Shown piece after piece: positions 6,932 to 15,260 of a DNA stretch of 15,728 bases. Source of the DNA: Gammaproteobacteria bacterium (GTDB lineage Bacteria > Pseudomonadota > Gammaproteobacteria > Steroidobacterales > Woeseiaceae); assembly GCA_030641695.1 (NCBI GenBank), contig DAOWGY010000285.1, positions 1-15,728 of the forward strand, read 5' to 3'. A program made the position numbers and the translations under genes. The notes under the pieces are model-generated. The model made no database searches. It had not been told where the DNA came from and saw only the letters and a list, made by a program, of their open reading frames with translations. Position 1 is the first letter of the stretch, and every line of letters starts with the position of its first letter.

Positions 6932-7864
6932 CTACAATAGCCCATTTTGACCGTCAGCCATAGCGTTGCAATCGACGCCAATCTGAGTCATACCGACGAG
7001 TGACTCGATCTCCCAGTCGCTGATTGCCCAGGCCCAGATATCCGCCACCGACGCGCCTCGGAGCGCCGTCGGGGGCAGTTGTCCGAGCGCCACCAGCGCC
7101 TGCATCAACGTGGACTCAACGGCCTTCAAGGGTACCGCCGTGGCGCCGGTCAGCTTACTGAGCTTCTGCCCATCGGGATGCGTCGCAATCGGGATGTGCA
7201 GGTAGGCTGGGTGGGGATAGCCGAGCAGGCGCTGCAGCCAGATTTGGCGTTCAGTCGAGTCGAGCAGATCAATGCCGCGAACAATTTCCGAAATCTCCTG
7301 CTCGAAGTCGTCGACAACAACAGCGAGATGATAGGCGACAAGTCCGTCGCGGCGCCAGATAACGAAGTCTCCGGATTCGGATTCGAGCCGCTGCTGCTGC
7401 AGACCCTGCAGCCCATCGGTAAATTCCACAGGCGTATCGTCGGTGCGAACGCGGATGGCCGTCTCCGTGCCGTCGCAACCGCTTCGGCAAGTGCCCGGAT
7501 AAATTGTTCCAAGCGCGCCCCGCGGCGCGTCGACCAGGTCACGACGTGAACAGCCACACGCGTAAGCGTGTCCCTCGTCGAGGAGGCGCCGCAGCGCTTC
7601 CTTGTGAGCGGTCGCAGTCTTGCTTTGGTAGATGACGGGTCCATCCCACTCGAATCCATATCGCTCGAGCGCGGTCAGGATCTCACCGGTCGCTCCGGGT
7701 TGCTCCCGGGGTGGATCGATATCGTCTACGCGGACAAGCCAGCGTCCGCCCTTGTGACGTGCCTGCAGATAGCTCGCAGCTGCCGCGAGCAGCGATCCAA
7801 AGTGAAGTGGCCCGGTCGGTGAGGGCGCGAAGCGCCCAACGTATGGCGCCCTAGCGGTAGCGAT
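6932..7864 (-). CDS. gluQRS: Glutamyl-Q tRNA(Asp) synthetase (non-canonical start)
   Basis: GluQRS is a truncated paralogue of glutamyl-tRNA synthetase that lacks the anticodon-binding domain and attaches glutamate to queuosine at position 34 of tRNA(Asp). The frame is continuous, with no frameshift or stop. From the proposed ATC at 7864 it has 310 residues, near the family norm of about 300. Visible motifs are YVGRFAPSPTG (8-18), the HIGH-like LHFGSLL (20-26), VRVDDIDPPRE, zinc ligands C103, C105, Y122 and C126, FVIWRRDGLVAYHLAVVVDD, EIVRGIDLL, and the KMSKS-like KLSK (234-237). No ATG, GTG or TTG exists between the preceding in-frame stop inside dksA and the internal GTG at 7429, which lies far past the active-site motifs. 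ATC at 7864 (alternatively ATC a few codons upstream) is my best guess and overlaps dksA by 14 bases. The dksA-gluQRS order matches E. coli. Confidence 0.88.
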   Translation of the reverse strand: MATARAPYVGRFAPSPTGPLHFGSLLAAAASYLQARHKGGRWLVRVDDIDPPREQPGATGEILTALERYGFEWDGPVIYQSKTATAHKEALRRLLDEGHAYACGCSRRDLVDAPRGALGTIYPGTCRSGCDGTETAIRVRTDDTPVEFTDGLQGLQQQRLESESGDFVIWRRDGLVAYHLAVVVDDFEQEISEIVRGIDLLDSTERQIWLQRLLGYPHPAYLHIPIATHPDGQKLSKLTGATAVPLKAVESTLMQALVALGQLPPTALRGASVADIWAWAISDWEIESLVGMTQIGVDCNAMADGQNGLL

Positions 7865-8729
7865 CGTCCCGATCGCGGAACTGACGTTCGGCCAGCTCGC
7901 GTCGCTCCTGAGCCTCCACGCACAGGGTTGCCACTGGGCGTGCTTCGAGGCGCTTCAGTCCTATTTCCTCACCGGTCTCTTCGCAAAAGCCGTAGCTGCC
8001 CTCATCGATGCGCGTCATCGCCGAATCGATTTTGCGGAGCAGTTTGCGCTCGCGGTCCCGGGTCCTCAGTTCGAGGCCGAATTCGGACTCCTGGGTGGCG
8101 CGATCATTGGGATCAGGAAAATTCGCGGCCTCGTCCTGCATGTGGTGCACCGTGCGATCCACCTCGACTATCAACTCGCTTTTCCAAGCGTCCAGGATGT
8201 CGCGAAAATGGTCGAGCTGGCCGTTGCTCATGTAGTCCTCGCCACGTCCGGGCTTGTACGGCGTGATGCCATGGATCGGTCCTGTTAGCAGGTCGCCGAC
8301 CGTTCGGACACGCCGAATGGCAACCTTCTTCCTGGTCACGGGGCGCTTCGCGTTGACGGCCTTCTTCCTCGAGGCCTTATTCTTGGCCACCCTTTTCTTG
8401 GCGACCTTTTTCTTGACCACCTTTTTCTTGACCACCTTTTTCTTAGCCACCTTCTTTCTGGCGACTTTTTTCTTGGCGACCTTCTTCTTGGCTACCTTTT
8501 TCTTACCGGCCTTTTTCTTGGCGACCTTCTTTTTGGCTACCTTTTTCTTACTGGCCTTCTTTTTGGCGACTTTTTTCTTGCTGACACGCTTCTTGGTCGC
8601 CGCCTTTTTCCGGGTCACTTTACGCTTGCTGGCAGCTCTCTTTTTCGAGGCTGACTTCTTCGCTGCCACTTTCCTGCGAGAGGTTGTGGCCTTTTTCCGC
8701 TTCTTGCTTGCGGACTTTCTTGCGGGCAT
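7851..8729 (-). CDS. dksA: DksA-like RNA polymerase regulator with lysine-rich histone-H1-like N-terminal tail
   Basis: DksA enters the secondary channel of RNA polymerase and, with ppGpp, resets promoter activity in the stringent response. The ATG at 8729 is preceded by an excellent AGGAG, giving 292 residues against about 150 for E. coli DksA. Residues 1-143 are an almost pure Lys/Ala/Val/Arg tail of KKKVA pentads resembling histone H1 C-tails and AlgP-type proteins. Residues about 144-292 are a DksA body: GITPYKPGRGEDYMSNGQLDHFRDIL, the coiled-coil tip DPNDRA with D206, D209 and A211 (equivalent to E. coli D71, D74, A76), LRTRDRERKL and LEARPVATLC. The zinc-finger positions read C249-E-E-T252 and C270-V-E-A273, so two of the four cysteines are lost, as reported for zinc-independent DksA2 proteins. 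It is followed by overlapping gluQRS and is transcribed divergently from smc. Confidence 0.93.
   Translation of the reverse strand: MPARKSASKKRKKATTSRRKVAAKKSASKKRAASKRKVTRKKAATKKRVSKKKVAKKKASKKKVAKKKVAKKKAGKKKVAKKKVAKKKVARKKVAKKKVVKKKVVKKKVAKKRVAKNKASRKKAVNAKRPVTRKKVAIRRVRTVGDLLTGPIHGITPYKPGRGEDYMSNGQLDHFRDILDAWKSELIVEVDRTVHHMQDEAANFPDPNDRATQESEFGLELRTRDRERKLLRKIDSAMTRIDEGSYGFCEETGEEIGLKRLEARPVATLCVEAQERRELAERQFRDRDDRYR
8376..8590 (-). repeat. Imperfect 15-bp (5-codon) tandem repeats coding the KKKVA tail of DksA
   Basis: Within dksA the coding strand repeats a 15-base unit, mostly AAGAAAAAGGT(A/C/G)GC-type codons for Lys-Lys-Lys-Val-Ala, roughly fourteen times with synonymous and conservative differences. 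Such arrays can expand or contract by slippage or recombination in whole 15-base steps without breaking the frame. On the plus strand it appears as a long T/C-rich tract. Confidence 0.85.
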
Positions 8730-8938
8730 TTTTTGCTCCTGCCGGACCGAGAAAAGGCGGGGATTATACATTGCTTGCCGGCACATGGAAGCCCAATTTT
8801 CAGAGGAATTTGTGGACTGTTCGGAGGTCTGCGGCAGGGGGCCGCCAAGGGACGCCTTCAGCCCCCTTAGAATCGTTTTATTGGGGAAATTACCGTAAAC
8901 TACGCCGAATTCTCTGGCATTGGGCAACAATCCACCGC
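8730..8938. promoter_or_regulatory. Divergent intergenic region between dksA and smc
   Basis: These 209 bases separate the two divergent genes. The dksA side holds its Shine-Dalgarno and the TATAAT promoter. On the smc side I see only weak candidates, a TAGAAT at 8868-8873 and a TAAACT at 8896-8901, each without a good -35. The smc ATG at 8939 has no clear Shine-Dalgarno sequence. No other gene or RNA is evident here. Confidence 0.6.
8763..8790 (-). promoter_or_regulatory. Predicted dksA promoter
   Basis: On the minus strand a perfect -10 hexamer TATAAT lies at 8768-8763. A weak -35-like TTCCAT (8790-8785) is 16 bases upstream of it. Transcription would start about 25 bases before the AGGAG and ATG of dksA. 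The consensus -10 makes this the best promoter candidate in the dksA-smc divergent region. Confidence 0.65.
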
Positions 8939-11900
8939 ATGCGACTCAGCAAGATAAAGCTTGCCGGCTTCAAATCCTTTGTAGATCCCACCACCATTAC
9001 CTTTCCCAGCAGCCTGGTTGGCGTTGTTGGCCCCAATGGCTGTGGCAAATCCAACGTCATCGACGCCGTCCGCTGGGTCATGGGTGAAAGCTCCGCGAGC
9101 CGCCTCCGAGGTGACTCGATTACGGACGTGATTTTCAATGGATCGAGTGCCCGGAAGCCCGTCGGTGCCGCCTCGGTCGAGCTTTTGTTCGACAACAGCG
9201 ACACGACGCTCGAGGGTCAGTACGCGAAATATGCCGAGATCGGCATCCGTCGTGAGGTGAGCCGGGATGGCATTTCGACCTACTATCTGAATGGCACGCG
9301 CTGCCGGCGCAAGGACATCACGGGTGTATTCATGGGGACCGGCCTCGGACCGCGCAGTTACTCGATCATCGAGCAGGGGATGATTTCCCGGCTGATCGAA
9401 GCGAAGCCCGAAGAGATGCGGATGTTTCTCGAGGAGGCTGCGGGCATCTCGAAGTACAAAGAGCGCCGGCGCGAGACCTCGAATCGCATCAAGCACACAA
9501 GAGAGAACCTTGCGCGACTTCAGGATGTGCTCGAAGAGGTCGAGAAACAGATCAAGCACCTCGACAGGCAAGCGAAGACAGCCGAGCGTTACGGTCGCTA
9601 CAAGGACGAAGAACGCCGCACGGCAGCCGAGTTGCTTGCGCTGAGGACAAAGGATCTCGACGACAAGGCAAATGCGGCAAATTCTGTGTTGTCCGAACGC
9701 AAAACACGCATGGAAGAGCGCATTGCCGGGCAACGAAAACTGGAAGCGAACGTTGAAGACGCCCGTGAGCGCCAGAGCGAGCGCACAGACCTGTTCAACG
9801 TCGTGCAGGGGCGCTATTACAAAGTCGGCTCAGAGATTGCACGCCTCGAACAGTCCATCGAGCACGCGAATGAGTTGCGTGAACGTCAGGAGAAGGACCT
9901 CGCGCAAGCGATCCAGGGTGCAAAGGAGATTGTCGAGCATATCGACAAGGATGAGTCCGAGATTGCGCAACTGGAGCTGACGCTGAACGAACTCGTGCCG
10001 GGCCTCGAGGAGGCACAACAAAGTGAAAAGGCGTCGGCCGAATCACTGGACAAGGCGGAAGCAGCGCTCGCAGATTGGCAAGAACAGTGGGACGAATACA
10101 CGCTGAAGTTCAACGAGGCGCGGCAACAGCTCGGTATTGAAGAGACACGTGCGGAGCAGATCGAATCGCGTATTCAAAGCTACGCGGAGCGCCGCAAGAA
10201 ACTCGATGATGCTCGTTCGGTGGCCGACAAGGACGAACTGAAAGCGAAATTCGACGACCTGACTACCGCGGAGCAGCGCAAGAGTCAGGCCCGTGATGAT
10301 TTTGATCGACACCTCGCAGACATCGCCGACAAAATTCGCAAACTCCGCGAACAGGATAAAAAGCTCACGCGCCTGGTGGACGAACGACGAGCGACGCTAC
10401 AGGCCGCACAGGGCAAGTACGCGTCGCTGGAGGCGCTGCAAAAGGCGGCTCTTGGCGAGGGCGACGAGGGCGTACAGAGGTGGCTCGAAGGCGAAGGTAT
10501 CGACAGTGATCGGCGAGTCGCCAAGACGCTGGACGTCGCGGATGGCTGGGAAAAAGCTGTGGAGACCGTGCTTGGCGATTACCTGCAGGCCGTGTGTGTG
10601 GCTGACCTGGAACCGGCGACGGCGGGCATTGCGAAGCTCAAGGTGGGCAATGTCACCCTGTTACTGGAAGGTGCGGCCGCTGCGGGCAGCGACGGCACGG
10701 GTACGTTGGCCAGCAAGGTCGGCTCTGCACCGGCCTCGATCAATGAGATTCTCGCGCAGGTGCAAATCGCAGATTCGCTGAACGACGCGCTTGCAATGCG
10801 AGAGAAACTCAGCGACGGCGGCTCGGTGGTTACGCCGGATGGAATCTGGCTCGGCAAAAGCTGGCTGCGCGTATCGCGTGACAAGAATCCGAAATCGGGT
10901 GTGTTGTCCCGCGAACACGATATGCGCCGCCTTAAAAACGACCTTCGCGAGCTACAAGCTCGGTTCCAAAGCGCCCGCAAGCTCTTAATAGACGGTCGCA
11001 TGCGCCTGAACCAACTCGAGGAACGGCGCGAGTCGATGCAGAACGATGCTGCGTCGCTGTTGAATGAATACTCGGACGTGAGGTCGGCCCTTGATTCCGC
11101 GCGATATCAAATGGATCAGGCGAATGCCCGTGAGGCTGCAATCGCGGAGGAATCCAGCGAAGTCGACAATGAAAAAATCTCGGCGGAAGAACAATTGCGC
11201 GAGTCCCGGCGATTGTCCAATCAGGCGACCGATAGTCTTGGGGAACTGGATGCGCTGAAGGGCAACCTCGAGACGCGACGCGAGGAATTGCGCGCGGAAC
11301 TCGACCGCGTGCGCGCCCAGGCACACGAGGATCGACAGGTCGTACAGAGCATCACGATCCAGTTCGAGAGTCGGCGTTCGAGCAGAGAGTCGGCTACGCA
11401 GAATCTTGAACGCATGCAATCGCAACTGAAGCAGTTCGAGACGCGCGAGCAGGAAATTCGTGATCAACTCAAACAGAGTCAATCGCCGCTCGCCGGCAAC
11501 AAGGTTCTCCTCGAAGAGCAGCTCAAGCAGCGTGTGTTGATCGAGCAAGAGCTCGGGTCAGCGCGGAAACTTGTCGAGGATATCGACGCCGAATTGAGAG
11601 AGCTCGATCAGAGTCGCATGCAGATCGAACAATCGGTTGATGCGGCGCGTAACGAAGTGAACGAAGCCGAGATGGCCTTGCAGGAGGTCCGCGTTCGTCG
11701 AGAGGGTTTTGCCGAGCAACTTGCGCAAACTGATTTCGCACTGGAGTCCCTGCTCGAAGATCTGGACGAATCCGCCTCGATCGACCTCTGGGAAGAAAAG
11801 CTTGAGAAGATGCGGAAGCGCATAGATCGATTGGGGCCGATCAATCTCGCGGCCATTGATGAGTTCAAGGAGCAGTCGGAACGCAAGGAGTATCTTGACT

Positions 11901-12445
11901 CGCAATTGCAGGATCTCAATGAAGCTCTCGAGACCCTCGAAGCTGCCATACGCAAGATCGACCGCGAGACGCGTTCACGATTCCGCGAAACCTACGAAAA
12001 TGTCAATGCCGGTTTCAAACAACTGTTTCCGAAGATGTTTGGCGGTGGCCACGCGTACCTGGAATTGACTGGTGACGATTTGCTGACAGCCGGCGTAACC
12101 GTAATGGCCCGCCCGCCGGGCAAGCGCAACAGCACGATTCACTTGCTATCGGGTGGCGAAAAAGCACTCACTGCCGTGGCGCTCGTGTTCGCGATATTTG
12201 AATTGAACCCGGCGCCATTTTGTCTGCTCGACGAGGTGGATGCGCCGCTGGATGATGCCAATATCAGCCGTTTCTGTGAGATCGTGAAGGAGATGTCCGA
12301 AAAAGTGCAATTTGTATTCATCACGCACAACAAGGGCACAATGGAGATGGCGCGGCAACTGACCGGTGTTACCATGCAGGAGCCCGGCGTCTCGCGACTT
12401 GTATCTGTTGATCTCGATGCAGCAGTGAAAATGGCGGCGAGCTAA
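8939..12445 (+). CDS. smc: Chromosome partition protein SMC
   Basis: SMC is the ATPase core of bacterial condensin; dimers with ScpA and ScpB extrude and organise DNA so that chromosomes can segregate. The frame is open 85 codons further upstream, but the ATG at 8939 gives the canonical start MRLSKIKLAGFKSFVDPTTI and 1168 residues, the normal family length. Features in order are Walker A GPNGCGKSN (31-39), the N-terminal head through about residue 165, a long coiled coil, a hinge around residues 500-670 (GVQRWLEGEG...VLGDYLQAVCV...LLEGAAA), a return coiled coil, and the C-terminal head with signature LLSGGEKALTAVALVFAIF and Walker B PFCLLDEVDAPLDDAN followed by FITHNKGTMEMA. It heads smc-zipA-ligA, a common gammaproteobacterial cluster that lacks MukB-type condensin. 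Confidence 0.97.
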   Translation: MRLSKIKLAGFKSFVDPTTITFPSSLVGVVGPNGCGKSNVIDAVRWVMGESSASRLRGDSITDVIFNGSSARKPVGAASVELLFDNSDTTLEGQYAKYAEIGIRREVSRDGISTYYLNGTRCRRKDITGVFMGTGLGPRSYSIIEQGMISRLIEAKPEEMRMFLEEAAGISKYKERRRETSNRIKHTRENLARLQDVLEEVEKQIKHLDRQAKTAERYGRYKDEERRTAAELLALRTKDLDDKANAANSVLSERKTRMEERIAGQRKLEANVEDARERQSERTDLFNVVQGRYYKVGSEIARLEQSIEHANELRERQEKDLAQAIQGAKEIVEHIDKDESEIAQLELTLNELVPGLEEAQQSEKASAESLDKAEAALADWQEQWDEYTLKFNEARQQLGIEETRAEQIESRIQSYAERRKKLDDARSVADKDELKAKFDDLTTAEQRKSQARDDFDRHLADIADKIRKLREQDKKLTRLVDERRATLQAAQGKYASLEALQKAALGEGDEGVQRWLEGEGIDSDRRVAKTLDVADGWEKAVETVLGDYLQAVCVADLEPATAGIAKLKVGNVTLLLEGAAAAGSDGTGTLASKVGSAPASINEILAQVQIADSLNDALAMREKLSDGGSVVTPDGIWLGKSWLRVSRDKNPKSGVLSREHDMRRLKNDLRELQARFQSARKLLIDGRMRLNQLEERRESMQNDAASLLNEYSDVRSALDSARYQMDQANAREAAIAEESSEVDNEKISAEEQLRESRRLSNQATDSLGELDALKGNLETRREELRAELDRVRAQAHEDRQVVQSITIQFESRRSSRESATQNLERMQSQLKQFETREQEIRDQLKQSQSPLAGNKVLLEEQLKQRVLIEQELGSARKLVEDIDAELRELDQSRMQIEQSVDAARNEVNEAEMALQEVRVRREGFAEQLAQTDFALESLLEDLDESASIDLWEEKLEKMRKRIDRLGPINLAAIDEFKEQSERKEYLDSQLQDLNEALETLEAAIRKIDRETRSRFRETYENVNAGFKQLFPKMFGGGHAYLELTGDDLLTAGVTVMARPPGKRNSTIHLLSGGEKALTAVALVFAIFELNPAPFCLLDEVDAPLDDANISRFCEIVKEMSEKVQFVFITHNKGTMEMARQLTGVTMQEPGVSRLVSVDLDAAVKMAAS

Positions 12446-12472
12446 GCCAAAACAAGAATCCTGGACTGATAG

Positions 12473-13111
12473 ATGGACGGTCTGCGCTGGTTGCTATTGT
12501 TCTTTGGACTACTGGTGATCGCTGGTGTCTACGTCTACAGTCGCCGCGAAAAAGCCAGGCCGGAACCTGAACAAACTGCCGACCGCGTTGAACCGCCGCT
12601 GGATGTAGACGGCGCTGAGAACGTGCCTGACGTCACGGATAAGCGAGTCAGCGACGACGATGCTCCCTCGGTTAACTCCGATGAAGTCCAGCAGAAAATC
12701 GTGACATTGCGCCTGGTTGGCCGCGACGGTGGCTCGTTCCGTGGCGACGAACTCATTCTCAGTTTGCGTGGCATTGGCATGCGCCACGGCAAGTTCGGCA
12801 TTTTTCATCGCTTCGAGGGCAGCGAGGAAGACAAGACGATCTTCAGCGCGGCGAGCCTGATCGAACCAGGTAGCTTCGATCTGTCCAATATCAAGGAGCA
12901 GGAACTACCCGGTATCAGTCTGTTTCTGATTCTGCCAGGTCCGGTAGAAGGGGCGGAGGCCTTCGACCTCATGATGGCGACCGCCCGTACTCTGGCGCAA
13001 TCTTTGGATGCGGAGTTACTTGATGAATCCGGAAGCACGCTGAGCGTTCAGCGCGAGCGCTACATGCGCGAAGAAATAATTCAGTTCGAGCACAGCATCA
13101 AGGTTGCCTGA
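12473..13111 (+). CDS. zipA: Cell division protein ZipA (compact form)
   Basis: ZipA is an inner-membrane protein that binds the C-terminal tail of FtsZ, tethers the Z ring and helps recruit later divisome proteins. The protein has 212 residues. Residues about 4-23 (LRWLLLFFGLLVIAGVYVYS) form the N-terminal membrane anchor, followed by a basic RREK. A short acidic linker (about 28-72) follows instead of the long Pro/Gln-rich linker of E. coli ZipA (328 residues). The C-terminal FtsZ-binding domain (about 73-205) shows QQKIVTLRLVGRDGGSFRGDELILSLRGIGMRHGKFGIFHR, SLIEPGSFDLSNI and GISLFLILPGP. It starts 27 bases after smc with only a weak GGA Shine-Dalgarno and is followed 23 bases later by ligA, its usual partner. 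Confidence 0.95.
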   Translation: MDGLRWLLLFFGLLVIAGVYVYSRREKARPEPEQTADRVEPPLDVDGAENVPDVTDKRVSDDDAPSVNSDEVQQKIVTLRLVGRDGGSFRGDELILSLRGIGMRHGKFGIFHRFEGSEEDKTIFSAASLIEPGSFDLSNIKEQELPGISLFLILPGPVEGAEAFDLMMATARTLAQSLDAELLDESGSTLSVQRERYMREEIIQFEHSIKVA

Positions 13112-13134
13112 GTCTTGACCTCCGGGTATTCGGT

Positions 13135-15168
13135 ATGAGCAAGTCTGGCGACTCCGTTAAGCAAATCGAATCGCTGCGCGACCAGATTCGCCACCATAAT
13201 TACCGTTACCACGTCCTCGATGATCCCGAGGTGCCGGACGCCGAGTACGACAGACTCGTGCGACAACTGCAGGCACTGGAGCGAGACCATCCGGAGCTGA
13301 TTACGTCGGACTCACCGACGCAACGCGTCGGCGATACACCGATCAAGGCTTTCGGTACTGTCGAACACCGCTTGCCTATGTTATCGCTCGACAACGCCTT
13401 TTCCGCCGATGAGCTGCATGAATTCCATCGCCGCGTGATCGACAGGTTGGAGCTCGAGAACGATAACGACGATCTGGATTACGCAGCAGAACCGAAACTG
13501 GATGGCGCAGCCGTGAGCCTGCTGTACGTCGATGGCAGACTGGAACGTGGTGCAACCAGGGGCGATGGCACGCGCGGAGAAGACATCACGCACAACGTAC
13601 GCACGATTGACGCCATACCTCTCCGACTTATTGGCAAGGACTATCCGTCAACAATGGAGGTGCGGGGTGAAGTGTTCATGCCGAAGGCGGGATTTGAGGC
13701 ATACAACCAGCGAGCCAGAGACGCGGGCGAAAAGACCTTCGTTAATCCGCGCAACGCAGCGGCAGGCAGCCTGCGCCAGCTGGATCCCCGGCTAACGGCA
13801 GAACGCCCGCTCGATATGTACGTTTATTCCGTGGGCGTCGTCGAGGACGGAGAGCTTCCGGGTCGCCACAGTGAGGTACTGGACCAGTTGCAGGAATGGG
13901 GTCTCAAGACTTGCCCGGAGCGCAAGGTTGTCAAAGGGGTCGCCGGCTGCCTGGCATTTTACGACGATCTTGGCGGACGCCGTGATTCCCTCAGCTACGA
14001 GATAGACGGCGTGGTTTACAAGGTCAATAGCCTGGCCGACCAGCGTGAACTCGGGTTCGTATCTCGAGCGCCCCGTTGGGCGATCGCCCACAAGTTTCCG
14101 GCGCAGGAAGAACTGACCGTAGTGCAGGGCGTCGAGTTCCAGGTGGGACGGACCGGAGCCGTAACGCCCGTGGCGAGGCTGGAGCCTGTTTTTGTCGGTG
14201 GTGTCACCGTCAGCAACGCGACGCTACACAATATTGACGAACTCAGGCGCAAGGACGTACGCGTTGGCGATACGGTCATCGTGCGGCGTGCCGGCGATGT
14301 GATCCCTGAGGTGGTGAGTGTGATCGACGGTCGACGTCCGAAGGGCACCAAGCCGGTGAGGTTGCCAAGGAAGTGCCCGGTCTGCGGCTCAAAGGTATCG
14401 CGGGAGGAGGGCGAGGCCGTCGCCCGTTGCACCGGTGGTCTCTATTGTCCGGCGCAACGTGCCGAAGAGCTCAAGCACTTCGTGTCGCGGCGAGCGATGG
14501 ATATCGACGGACTTGGTGCAAAACTCATCGAACAGCTCGTCGCCATCGATCGAATCAATACGCCTGCCGATCTGTACCAGTTACGGCAAGAAGAGCTTGC
14601 AGCCATGGAGCGGATGGGCGAGAAGTCGGCGCAGAATCTCGTTGACTCGATCGAAAAGAGTAAGGGGACGACGCTTTCGCGATTCTTGTACTCGCTCGGC
14701 ATTCGCGAAGTGGGAGAAGCAACGGCGGCCAGCCTGGCGGCGCACTTCGGCAGCCTGGCTACGATCCTGTCTGCGAGCGAAGAGAATTTGCTTGCAGTTA
14801 CGGACGTTGGCCCTGTCGTGGCTTCGAGAATTCGCGCGTTTTTCGACGAAGACCACAATCTCGACGTCATAAAGCGACTGCAGGATTCCGGGGTGCATTG
14901 GGCAGAAACAGAGCCGCGGGCTGCTCCCGATGACGGTCCTCTTTTGGGGAAAACCTTCGTTCTGACAGGCTCTCTGTCAGGCATGACTCGCGACGAGGCG
15001 AAAGAGCGCATTCAGTCACTCGGTGGCAAAGTCACCGGCAGCGTGTCGAAAAAGACGGATTTCGTCATTTTTGGGGAAAAAGCAGGGTCAAAGCTTACAA
15101 AAGCACAGCAACTCGAGGTTGCGACCCTCGACGAGGCGCAGTTTATGAAGCTGCTGGCCGGCATATAG
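13135..15168 (+). CDS. ligA: NAD-dependent DNA ligase
   Basis: LigA seals nicks in duplex DNA during replication (joining Okazaki fragments) and repair, using NAD as the adenylate donor. The protein has 677 residues, the standard length. It contains the Ia domain (about 1-70, with HHNYRYHVLDDPEVPDAEYD for NAD binding), the adenylation domain with catalytic Lys121 in AEPKLDGAAVS, ATRGDGTRGEDITHNVRTI, the OB fold (VEFQVGRTGAVTPVARLEPV), a four-cysteine zinc finger (C414, C417, C432, C438), helix-hairpin-helix motifs (about 450-585) and a C-terminal BRCT domain (about 600-677, GKTFVLTGSLSGMTRDEA). The residue after KLDG is Ala rather than the common Leu. It ends the smc-zipA-ligA cluster. Confidence 0.98.
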   Translation: MSKSGDSVKQIESLRDQIRHHNYRYHVLDDPEVPDAEYDRLVRQLQALERDHPELITSDSPTQRVGDTPIKAFGTVEHRLPMLSLDNAFSADELHEFHRRVIDRLELENDNDDLDYAAEPKLDGAAVSLLYVDGRLERGATRGDGTRGEDITHNVRTIDAIPLRLIGKDYPSTMEVRGEVFMPKAGFEAYNQRARDAGEKTFVNPRNAAAGSLRQLDPRLTAERPLDMYVYSVGVVEDGELPGRHSEVLDQLQEWGLKTCPERKVVKGVAGCLAFYDDLGGRRDSLSYEIDGVVYKVNSLADQRELGFVSRAPRWAIAHKFPAQEELTVVQGVEFQVGRTGAVTPVARLEPVFVGGVTVSNATLHNIDELRRKDVRVGDTVIVRRAGDVIPEVVSVIDGRRPKGTKPVRLPRKCPVCGSKVSREEGEAVARCTGGLYCPAQRAEELKHFVSRRAMDIDGLGAKLIEQLVAIDRINTPADLYQLRQEELAAMERMGEKSAQNLVDSIEKSKGTTLSRFLYSLGIREVGEATAASLAAHFGSLATILSASEENLLAVTDVGPVVASRIRAFFDEDHNLDVIKRLQDSGVHWAETEPRAAPDDGPLLGKTFVLTGSLSGMTRDEAKERIQSLGGKVTGSVSKKTDFVIFGEKAGSKLTKAQQLEVATLDEAQFMKLLAGI

Positions 15169-15260
15169 CCAATACGCATGAGCGTTGTTTTCTCGGCGTT
15201 CCCGGCCGAGCGATCTCAATAAGCCATGTATTCCTGCAGAAACACTTATGGCGCTCGCCT

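Noticed and set aside
6932..7864. gluQRS as a frameshifted or truncated pseudogene
   Set aside because: Codon-by-codon translation of the minus strand from 7864 to 6932 is continuous with all active-site motifs; only the start codon is unusual.
8376..8590. Regular short repeats that might be a CRISPR or other non-coding array
   Set aside because: The 15-base period is exactly five codons in the dksA frame, without spacers; it is a protein-coding repeat.
8254..8898. Plus-strand 214-codon open frame rich in FFLATFFLATFFL, resembling a multi-span membrane protein
   Set aside because: It is the exact antisense of the lysine-rich KKKVA repeat in dksA; AAG/AAA-rich codons read backwards give Phe/Leu. 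It has no separate support.
8684..8938. 85-codon upstream extension of smc
   Set aside because: It runs into the dksA coding sequence on the other strand, and SMC proteins begin at the MRLSKIKLAGFKSF segment.
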